DNA from: Streptomyces sp. SS1-1
Lineage (GTDB): Bacteria > Actinomycetota > Actinomycetes > Streptomycetales > Streptomycetaceae
Direction: 5' to 3'
NCBI RefSeq assembly: GCF_008973465.1
Contig: NZ_WBXN01000004.1
Span: forward strand, 1 to 64,000
Length of the DNA: 64,000 nucleotides
The translations under genes and the position numbers were made by a program. The notes beneath the pieces are model-generated. The model worked only from the letters and a program-made list of their open reading frames with translations. It was not told the DNA's origin and ran no database searches. Positions 7,939-14,238 of the stretch are shown piece by piece (positions within the stretch are counted from its first letter, which is position 1; every line of letters begins with the position of its first letter).

Positions 7939-8901
7939 TCAGGGCGCCAGCACAACCCTGCCGAACACCTTTCCCGCGTCCATCTCACGGTGGGCCAGCA
8001 CCGCCTGGTCCAGTGGCAGCACCGCATGCACGACCGTTCGCAGGTCCCCGTGCGCGGCATCGGCGAAGTGGGACGACCGCACGGCCTGCCGGTCGGGGCC
8101 GGGCACGGTATCGGAGCTGAAAGTCGCGAACGACCACGACCTGCGGAAGGCGTCCATCAGCCGCATGCCGAAGTCCGCCGGTGGCTGTCCACCGACCACG
8201 CCGACAGCCACGTACCGCCCGTTGGAGGTCAACCTGTCCAGGAAGACGGGAAGCTGGGGACCGCCCACGACATCGATCACCACGTCGAAGCCCGCCGGTG
8301 CATCCGAGGCACCCTCTCCGGAGCGGTCGAGGACATGAGTCGCGCCCAGGTCCCGCAGGCGGGCGCCACGCTGCGCCGACGACGTCGTGACCGCCACCGC
8401 CTGCGCACCACCCCTGGCCGCGAGCTGGACCGCCGTGATCCCGATGCTGCCTGCCGCACCACGCACGAGCACCGTCTCACCGGCCGTGAAACGGGCGCGT
8501 TCCAGGGCGAAGTGGGCGACCACGCCGGAGCCGCCGAGGGTCACCGCCTCAGCGCCGGCCAGGCCGTCGGGCAGCGGAAGGACGTCCTCGATCGAGGCGA
8601 CGGCCTGCTCGGCGTAGCCACCGGACAGGCCGGTGAACGCCCACACCCGCCGCCCGATCCACGAGGCGTTCACGCCCTCCCCCACCGCGGTGACCTTTCC
8701 CGCGACTTCACTGCCGAGGATGTGGCCCGCCCTGAAGCCGTAGGCGGCAAGGGCTCCCCGGCGGATCACGGCGTCCACGCCGCCCACCCCGATCGCCTCG
8801 GTGGCGATCCGTACCTGCCCCGGGGTGGGAACGGGCACGGGCACATCGACGGTCTCCAGGCCCTCGGGGTCTCCGAACGTCCTGATCACGACGGCTTTCA
8901 T
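7939..8901 (-). CDS. NADP-dependent zinc-type alcohol dehydrogenase / quinone oxidoreductase
   Basis: The 320-residue protein belongs to the medium-chain dehydrogenase superfamily, quinone oxidoreductase branch. It starts MKAVVIRTFGDPEGL, has GSEVAGKVTAVGEGVN in the catalytic fold, and the Rossmann motif VRGAAGSIGITAVQLAARGG near residue 145. The structural zinc cysteines are absent, as usual for quinone oxidoreductases. The ATG at 8901 follows CGAGGAGCC. It is divergent from a tetR gene across 166 bp holding a palindrome, so TetR control is likely. Such pairs often respond to electrophiles or quinones (family knowledge, not shown here). Confidence 0.88.
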   Translation of the reverse strand: MKAVVIRTFGDPEGLETVDVPVPVPTPGQVRIATEAIGVGGVDAVIRRGALAAYGFRAGHILGSEVAGKVTAVGEGVNASWIGRRVWAFTGLSGGYAEQAVASIEDVLPLPDGLAGAEAVTLGGSGVVAHFALERARFTAGETVLVRGAAGSIGITAVQLAARGGAQAVAVTTSSAQRGARLRDLGATHVLDRSGEGASDAPAGFDVVIDVVGGPQLPVFLDRLTSNGRYVAVGVVGGQPPADFGMRLMDAFRRSWSFATFSSDTVPGPDRQAVRSSHFADAAHGDLRTVVHAVLPLDQAVLAHREMDAGKVFGRVVLAP

Positions 8902-9029
8902 CTCGGCTCCTCGGCTCGGTGGGGGGCGGATCGCACCTGCTGCGGCCGCGGGCGCCGTAACCGGGACCCACGACCGGGGCACCACCGTCGGCGTGTCGGG
9001 ACGCGGTGGCGGCACCGCCATCGGACCGT

Positions 9030-9049
9030 AACGGACGCCTCCGTCCGTT
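9030..9049. promoter_or_regulatory. probable TetR operator between quinone oxidoreductase and tetR
   Basis: AACGGACG, spacer CCTC, CGTCCGTT is a perfect 8-bp inverted repeat in the divergent intergenic region, 18 bp upstream of the tetR ATG. A GGCTAAAGT sequence right after it resembles a -10 element. Size and placement fit an autoregulatory TetR site. Confidence 0.65.
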
Positions 9050-9067
9050 TGGCTAAAGTGAGAAGGG

Positions 9068-9556
9068 ATGACCAGCCATTTCTCTCAGACCGTGCGCTCC
9101 GACGCCCGTGACAACCGGGCCCGCATCCTGGACGCGGCCCGCGCGGTGTTCGGCGAGGAGGGACTGAGCGCACCCATGCGCGAGGTCGCCCGGCAGGCAG
9201 GCGTCGGCCCCGCCACGCTGTACCGGCACTTCCCGACCAAACAGGCACTGATCACGGAGACCTTCGCCGAGCAGCGGCGAGCCTGCCACGCCGCCGTCCG
9301 CGACGCCCTGGCGGCTCCGGACCCGTGGCACGGATTCCGCAGCCTGATCGAGCGGATCTGTGAGCTCCACGCGCACAGCCGGGGATTCGCCGACGCCTTC
9401 ATGACGGCCTTCCCCGAAGCCATGGACTTCGCCGCCGACCGAGAACAGACTCTGCGCGCGGTCGGGTACCGAGGCGCGGCCCGCACTGAGGTCTGCCATC
9501 GCCGCGGCCAGGGCGTCGATCAGCGCGTCCATGTCGAGCAGCGACTCGACCTGTGA
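9068..9556 (+). CDS. TetR-family regulator, 3' end replaced by a foreign antisense sequence
   Basis: Residues 1-130 are a normal TetR protein: an HTH with ARILDAARAVFGEEGLSAPM, VARQAGVGPATLYRHFPTK, then the start of the ligand domain through FPEAMDFAADREQTLRA. From about nucleotide 9460 the frame runs antisense through the first codons of an ornithine cyclodeaminase gene and stops after 31 unrelated residues. The ligand/dimerisation domain is therefore only partly present (162 residues instead of about 190-200). The start follows GAGAAGGG directly. The product may still bind DNA but would be impaired in dimerisation and induction. It faces the quinone oxidoreductase across a palindrome. Confidence 0.8.
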   Translation: MTSHFSQTVRSDARDNRARILDAARAVFGEEGLSAPMREVARQAGVGPATLYRHFPTKQALITETFAEQRRACHAAVRDALAAPDPWHGFRSLIERICELHAHSRGFADAFMTAFPEAMDFAADREQTLRAVGYRGAARTEVCHRRGQGVDQRVHVEQRLDL

Positions 9557-9574
9557 GCGGCCCAGAACAAGCAT
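9461..9574 (-). pseudogene. ornithine cyclodeaminase / mu-crystallin N-terminal remnant
   Basis: From the ATG at 9574, preceded by CAGGAGGCTGAGGCG, the frame reads MLVLGRSQVESLLDMDALID followed by ALAAAMADLSAGRASVP. This is the conserved N-terminus of the ornithine cyclodeaminase/mu-crystallin family. Similarity stops after about 36 codons at the point where the tetR sequence begins; more than 250 codons are missing. It is an inactive head fragment left by a deletion or recombination. Confidence 0.75.
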
Positions 9575-9681
9575 GCGCCTCAGCCTCCTGACACCGGTCG
9601 TCCAACCGGCGACCGCACAGCCCAAGGGTCGATCCCGGCCTTCCGTCGCCCGCTGCGACACGCAGCCCCTTTCGAGCACGA

Positions 9682-9986
9682 TCATCCGAACGCGCCCGAA
9701 CCCGTCAGCCCGTACGCCGACATGGGACGCTGCTCCCAGGCGCCCAGGGCCCTGCCCGCCCGGTGGAGGATGACCTCACCGGCCGGGGAGTGAAGCGTGA
9801 CGATGCCGGAGGGCAGCTCCAAGGGACACCGACGGTGCAGGTCCGGGCACCTGCCCCGCCATAGCGCAGCCAAGCACCGGTGACCGGCTCGTCGCAGGCC
9901 AACGCGCCCTCCCACAGGCCCAGTAAGCGGCGTCGGGAGGTGTAGCGGTCCACGACGTTCAGGGTCGTTTCCCGGCCCTCGGCCAT
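9682..9986 (-). pseudogene. unidentified small gene with internal frameshift
   Basis: The start region in one frame (ATG at 9986) reads MAEGRETTLNVVDRYTSRRR then LLGLWEGALACDEPVTGAWL. The end of the gene in another frame reads ELPSGIVTLHSPAGEVILHR and LGAWEQRPMSAYGLTGSGAF, stopping at 9682. Both parts have good codon use and look like one protein of about 100 residues broken near 9825-9850. I do not recognise the family. It sits between the ornithine cyclodeaminase remnant and another broken frame, so decay is plausible; sequencing error is the alternative. Confidence 0.5.
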
Positions 9987-10170
9987 GTCCCGTGCCCGGT
10001 CCGATGATCAACCGGATCGTAGGGCCGGGGCGGGAGGGGACGTGCTCAGGGTGTGGGCGCGCCCCTCAACCGCCCGTCGCCATCGTCGAGTACAGCTGCA
10101 CACCAGCCACAACCCCCAGCGGCAGACCGTCCCCGGACCCCGGCCAGGGCCTGCCCGGTCCGCCAGGGGC

Positions 10171-10411
10171 ACGTGCTGGGACCGCGCCGAGGCCCTGCGC
10201 GCCGACCTCGAAAGGGCAGTCGTCGCCTACGAGGCCCTGCGCACCCGCGTGATCACCACGAGCAGGCACGTCCGGCAGCACAAGCGCGCCGACTTCCCCC
10301 TGCGCGGGGCGACACCCGGCACACGTCCTCGACACCCTCGACGCCTTCGATGCCTGGACCGAAGCCCGCGGTCCCCTCAAGCTCGCCCGGTCGCTCGGGG
10401 AGCGGTCGTGA
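10171..10411 (+). pseudogene. helical hypothetical protein relic, frameshifted
   Basis: One frame reads DRAEALRADLERAVVAYEAL then RTRVITTSRHVRQHKRADFP. About 40 bp later a second frame reads HVLDTLDAFDAWTEARGPLK and LARSLGERS before a TGA at 10409-10411. Both stretches have Streptomyces-like codon use, are helical and charged, and fit one short protein broken near 10310. No start can be assigned with confidence. No family is recognised. The 3' end overlaps the 3' end of the convergent nuclease gene by about 35 bp. Confidence 0.35.
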
Positions 10412-11315
10412 CCTCGAAGTCCCACGGCCGGGACCCTGTACCGTCGTGCCAGGCACTCAGTTCGTCGCCGTTCACGCACAGGATTCCGCACCGTTCGGCG
10501 TATTCGAGGGCTGGGGCGGTGAAGTCGCTCGTCGTGACGACCACGGCAATGTCGGCCTCGTGGACGGTGAAGCAAGTACCCCCGAACCGCTGGAGATCCT
10601 GGGAGCCCACCTTGCTGGTCTCGCAGTAGCGCTTGCACTGGACGATCAGACGCCGCCCGTCCGGCGTGACCGCCGTGACGTCGGCGCCCAAGTCCGCAGC
10701 CCCTCCGACCACTTCGACATCCGCGCAACCATCACGCAGGCACAGGCCGGCCACGGTCTGCTCGAAGGCGTCGGGGTCGAGTTCGAAGCAGTCCACCGGC
10801 AGGTCGACAACGGCGGTGGCCTCCTCCCCCGCCGCCCGGCCGGGCGCCGGCGACACCTCCGGGCGCAGAGGGTCGGCGCCGTACCCGAAGGCCGGTTCCG
10901 TCGCACCTGCCGGGCACTCGACGGCCGGTAGCGCCACGGCCGCTGCCGCGCCCCTGACGCCTTCGGCCGCCGCCGTGCCGCGCACGCCCTCCTCCGCCGC
11001 CGCAGGGCGCATGTCGCGGAGGTTGTCGGACGCGGTCTCGGCCGCGGCCTCCAGCGCCTCGGCCGCGCGACGCGCGCATCTCGCGGCGGACAGCCTGCGC
11101 CACCGGGACCGCGAGGCGAGCACCGACGCGACCATCAGCACGGCAAGCAGTCCGGCCCCCTCCGGACGGCGTTCCACCATGCCCCACGCAATGCGGCCCA
11201 CCCATGCCACGAGACACAGGACGAGCGCCAGCAGGACGAAGAACACCGTGGTGGTACGCAGGTCGAACCGCCGGTCACCGTGCAGGCGCCGGCCGCGTGG
11301 TACGGGTACGGTCAT
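10377..11315 (-). CDS. membrane-anchored restriction endonuclease-like (Mrr_cat) protein
   Basis: The product is 312 residues. The N-terminus has two hydrophobic helices (TTVFFVLLALVLCLVAWVGR, GAGLLAVLMVASVLASR), placing it in the membrane. An alanine/glutamate-rich linker follows, then a C-terminal PD-(D/E)xK nuclease domain of the Mrr type: DPDAFEQTVAGL, GGAADLGADVTAVTPDGRRL with the catalytic Asp, and IVQCKRY as the (Q/E)xK element. Family members cleave modified or foreign DNA or act in stress; membrane-tethered versions are common in actinobacteria and their role is open. The ATG overlaps the stop of the upstream small gene by four bases (ATGA), indicating coupling. Confidence 0.85.
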   Translation of the reverse strand: MTVPVPRGRRLHGDRRFDLRTTTVFFVLLALVLCLVAWVGRIAWGMVERRPEGAGLLAVLMVASVLASRSRWRRLSAARCARRAAEALEAAAETASDNLRDMRPAAAEEGVRGTAAAEGVRGAAAAVALPAVECPAGATEPAFGYGADPLRPEVSPAPGRAAGEEATAVVDLPVDCFELDPDAFEQTVAGLCLRDGCADVEVVGGAADLGADVTAVTPDGRRLIVQCKRYCETSKVGSQDLQRFGGTCFTVHEADIAVVVTTSDFTAPALEYAERCGILCVNGDELSAWHDGTGSRPWDFEVTTAPRATGRA

Positions 11316-11674
11316 GCCGGACTTCCCCTCCCGAGAACAAAGATCGTCATCTCCTCGTTCCCAAGATCACCGACTTCACCGGTGGAGACAGCGAGCCGAG
11401 TTGGGCACCGCCGGCCAACGGGCGCCGACCCCCAGAATACGGCCGCCCAGGTTCCCGCATCGCGGTCCGAGTGCGCGGCGGCGGCGCAGGCGCGGACGGC
11501 GTCGCGGGCCTGGGCCAGGTGCGCGGCGCGCGCCTCGTCGAGGACCGGGGCGGTGCCCAGGAGTGCACCGTCGGCTCGCCGGTCGCGCGCGTAGTCGGTG
11601 AGGTCGGGCTCGAGGCCTGGCGGAGTTGGTGCAGAAAGTGAGGGCGTGGGCCGCTCGCGGGGCGGGTTCACCAC
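11312..11674 (-). CDS. hypothetical protein coupled to the Mrr-like nuclease gene
   Basis: A frame of 120 residues shows strong third-position G/C bias in its central part (LGTAPVLDEARAAHLAQARD and AVRACAAAAHSDRDAGTW), which supports real coding. Its TGA overlaps the nuclease ATG in an ATGA arrangement. The N-terminal start is uncertain; the first 25 residues are Pro-rich. No known domain, signal peptide or membrane helix is seen. The genomic coupling suggests a partner or control protein of the nuclease, but that is inference only. Confidence 0.55.
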   Translation of the reverse strand: MVNPPRERPTPSLSAPTPPGLEPDLTDYARDRRADGALLGTAPVLDEARAAHLAQARDAVRACAAAAHSDRDAGTWAAVFWGSAPVGRRCPTRLAVSTGEVGDLGNEEMTIFVLGRGSPA

Positions 11675-11767
11675 CAGGCTCCATCTGAGTACGGACGGCC
11701 GCGGCCGCCCGCGGTCTTTGATAGTCGCACCGGGACAGTGGGCGGACTGAACGCAGTTCGAGTCGGT

Positions 11768-12250
11768 TCAAACGTACGGCATAAAGTCGACAACAAAGAT
11801 CTCCCGACCCTCACCCATTGCCGCCCTTTTGAATTCTTCACATACTTCTTCATGCTCGATACAACTGGAATCTATGAAACTATCGAGCCTTTGAACCGTG
11901 ACACCATAATTGGGGTGGTGATTTGGCCGATCTCCAGCCAAGACGAGTGGATCTGAATACCCTCTCGAAGTAGCCCACCCTGCCGATCGGAGGGCTCCCT
12001 CAATGGTATCAACGGGGTCCCTATTGGGATGGGTGGCGACGAGGACAAACGACTGCTCCCAGTCATTCCCAGGGCTCGCGCCTTTCCCTTCCGCCAGAAT
12101 TCTCACGCCTTCCGATTGGATAGACTGCGCAACACTTTCTGGCACGCCGGGCAACTCGTTCCACTCACGGAAAAGAATCCATCCGGACACAAGCACGACT
12201 GCCGTTGCAGACACTCCGGCAAGACGAAGCTTGCTCACTCGCTGCGGCAT
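11768..12250 (-). CDS. low-GC membrane-anchored hypothetical protein
   Basis: A 160-residue protein starts at the ATG at 12250 (a GTG nine bases farther out is the alternative). It has one hydrophobic helix near the start (LAGVSATAVVLVSGWILF) and an outside domain with paired cysteines (SSCIEHEEVCEEF). The region reads DTIEGALRSAGWATSRGYSD, like small secreted actinobacterial proteins without a name. Codon use includes many A/T-ending codons and the GC content is near 50 percent, unlike all neighbours. That suggests recent transfer from a lower-GC donor. It lies between decayed genes. Function unknown. Confidence 0.6.
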   Translation of the reverse strand: MPQRVSKLRLAGVSATAVVLVSGWILFREWNELPGVPESVAQSIQSEGVRILAEGKGASPGNDWEQSFVLVATHPNRDPVDTIEGALRSAGWATSRGYSDPLVLAGDRPNHHPNYGVTVQRLDSFIDSSCIEHEEVCEEFKRAAMGEGREIFVVDFMPYV

Positions 12251-12379
12251 CACCCCCACCGCCTAACAGGATCGACACAGAACCCACCAGCGTGCCCGTA
12301 CCGAGCAGTCGGCAGGGATCTTATGTCAAACAATTCACTCATGGATTGCCTCTTCTGGACTGAATACATCATGTTCACC

Positions 12380-12927
12380 CCATACCGCGTGCACCTTCTG
12401 GCCAGGATTCCGCTCTGGCCGCTGAGCACGGAGTCTGAGGCGGACAGCAAGGCATCGGCCTCCGCCTCGGGTTCGCCTGCTGCGCCTGGTGCGGGCGGCG
12501 GGTCGACCGAGGAGGGATCGTGTCTACCCGGGCTGCCCAGTGTTGATGAGGTTAGCCAGGCGTTGGACAAGCTGGTGGTGGCAGAGCAGGGATCGATGGT
12601 CGGCTACAGCCGGACAGGTTCCCGCACTGGTCCCACGGCGGCAAGTGCGACCCCCGGGAGGCGGTCCTCCAGCGAGGCGCCAGCGACGTGCAGCGCGACG
12701 ACCGGTGTCGGGCGACCTCGGGCCACTGGGGCAGCGTCTACGAGGGCAAGACAATCACCGACGCATCGGACTTGAGCCTCGACCACATGGTGCCGCTGGC
12801 CAACGCCTGGCGCTCCGGCGCGAAGGGCTGGGAACCAAGCGCACGGGATTCGCCAAAGACCACCCACCCACAACTGCTGGCCGTGTCCGCGGCCACCAGG
12901 CTTCCGTCCGCAGCCAGGTCGGAATAG
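12380..12927 (+). pseudogene. HNH endonuclease family (DUF1524-like, secreted) pseudogene
   Basis: Pieces of one secreted HNH nuclease are spread over several frames. A Ser/Ala/Gly linker leads into GLPSVDEVSQALDKLVVAEQ and GSMVGYSR. A second frame carries QRDDRCRATSGHWGSVYEGK and the catalytic region DASDLSLDHMVPLANAWRSG, with DH and the downstream residues of the HNH core. A third frame carries GTKRTGFAKD and a fourth THPQLLAVS. At least three frame changes are needed and the C-terminal third is gone. The original was probably exported to degrade DNA; this copy is dead. Confidence 0.7.
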
Positions 12928-13236
12928 AAATCAGAGTTCACCTGCACAATCTGCCGTCGCAACGCCGCACCAGGAACGGCGATCAAGTGTGGTTCGAAGC
13001 ATCGCCCGCTGTGAGCATGACTTTGCGTGACTGCCGATGGCGTCCGCGGTTGTCACGGCGACCGCCCGGATTTCTCGATGAGTTGGCCCAGCGATGAGAA
13101 GACGGGGGCACACCTCGGCGGAAGCCCCCGCCGCACTCTGCGGCTACCGTGCTCCGTCGCGAAGCGCGCTGACATGCCCAGTCGTTGCCGTCAGCACTGC
13201 GTCAATGAGTCGGCTTCTGTGTTAGGTCGGCACGGG
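12928..13236. other. gene-free stretch between HNH relic and tRNA-like sequence
   Basis: No convincing frame is seen in about 310 bp. It contains one terminator-like hairpin at 13103-13130 and otherwise mixed-composition DNA, consistent with decayed sequence. Confidence 0.4.
13103..13130. terminator. hairpin, possible terminator
   Basis: CGGGGGC (13103-13109) pairs with GCCCCCG (13124-13130) across a 14-base loop. There is no T-tract. It lies downstream of the HNH pseudogene on the plus strand. Confidence 0.35.
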
Positions 13237-13311
13237 CGAAACCGGCCGAATTCGAACCGGCGTCCTCGTGGTTTTGCAGACCGCGCGCGACGACCTCTGC
13301 GCCATGGCTTC
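13237..13311 (-). tRNA. tRNA-Cys(GCA)-like sequence, atypical acceptor end
   Basis: Read on the minus strand, 75 bases fold as a cloverleaf. Acceptor GAAGCCA pairs with CGGTTTC (one wobble, last pair mismatched). T8 is followed by a 4-bp D stem GCGC/GCGC around AGAGGTCGTC. An anticodon arm holds loop CTGCAAA (anticodon GCA, Cys). The T arm is GCCGG-TTCGAAT-TCGGC with a canonical T-loop. The anticodon stem has one mismatch and the variable loop is 6 bases. The acceptor helix can extend by GGG/CCC to 10 bp, and no CCA is encoded. It may be a divergent tRNA, a pseudo-tRNA, or a tRNA mimic left by a mobile element. Confidence 0.5.
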
Positions 13312-13539
13312 GCCCGGCGGAGGTCCTCGTCCATCGCACTCACTGGAGACCCGGGTTCGCTACTGCCAGTTTTGACTGGTCGGTGAGGCCTCAATGACCG
13401 AGGCGCGTCGTCAGGGCGCCCCACGATGCGAATTGCGGGCGGGGAAGTCGTTGAGGTCTGTCGAGCACGTCGCCGGCCTCCTGCGGCTGGGAGCGCTCGG
13501 TTGCAGCAGGGCAGTGCTGCACAGCCCCGGCATTGACTA

Positions 13540-13590
13540 CCGCTCCGCTGGCCAGCGGAGCGGGCGCGCCAATACGAGGGGCGCAGCGCC
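13540..13590. repeat. 24-bp perfect palindrome followed by a second GC hairpin
   Basis: CCGCTCCGCTGG (13540-13551) abuts its exact reverse complement CCAGCGGAGCGG (13552-13563). Right after it, CGGGCGC and GCGCCCG flank a short A/T-containing spacer, ending with GGGCGC-A-GCGCCC near 13578-13590. The cluster lies in gene-free DNA about 230 bp from the tRNA-like sequence. It could be a terminator, a recombination site or a replication-related element. Confidence 0.5.
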
Positions 13591-13679
13591 CGATTCCGGT
13601 ACCTGGCGTCCCGGACCCCACCCCCTCAGTTCTGAGCACACCCCCAGCGCCGAGGTGTCCGGCTACGGCCTGCGCGCCT

Positions 13680-14030
13680 CAAAGGCCTTCAGCTGGCTCC
13701 TGGCCGCCATGGCCCTGACGGTTCTGTGCCTCATGGGGTTCGGACTGCCCATCCAGGACCCGGACCCCGCCACCACCGGCACACTGCACGGCAGCACAAT
13801 CAACCTCAACACGAGCACCCCGACCCGGCCCTACGCTGGCGGCTGGGCACGGCGCATGACCTGGGCGCGCCGACAAGGCAACCCGCGTCGCCGTCAACTC
13901 GGTTGTCTTCCGTTCCTCAGAGCAGAACTTCACCACCCCCGGTGACTACATCGAGATGACCTCCCGCCTTCTGGAGCCCACGCTGCCTGCTCTCGGTCAC
14001 CTCGTTGTTCATGGCCGCATCAAACGCTGA
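13680..14030 (+). pseudogene. broken hypothetical gene with N-terminal hydrophobic segment
   Basis: One frame carries SKAFSWLLAAMALTVLCLMG, a membrane or signal segment, followed by a Pro/Thr-rich stretch. A second frame carries LRWRLGTAHDLGAP. A third frame carries DKATRVAVNSVVFRSSEQNF then TTPGDYIEMTSRLLEPTLPA and LGHLVVHGRIKR before the TGA at 14028-14030. The last piece has clear coding character. The pieces may belong to one degraded gene or to two. No family is recognised and no start can be assigned. Confidence 0.35.
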
Positions 14031-14238
14031 CCCTAGCGACGCCCGCTAGCAGACTTCGTGACATCAGCTACCGACTGCGGTGCCGGTTTTCCGCTGCCGT
14101 GCGGACGAACGCTGGATGGTCGTCCGAGCCGGGGCCGGCGGCTGCGGCGGGATCGGGGATGCTCCAGCGGACAGCCGAGGCTGGCAAGTCCGGGCAGACT
14201 GCCCCTTATCCCGCATGACCCACTCGAAAGGACCAAGG

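Noticed and set aside
13540-13590. Chromosome or plasmid telomere palindromes
   Set aside because: Only one palindrome plus one hairpin, embedded in continuous sequence; linear replicon ends have long series of palindromes.
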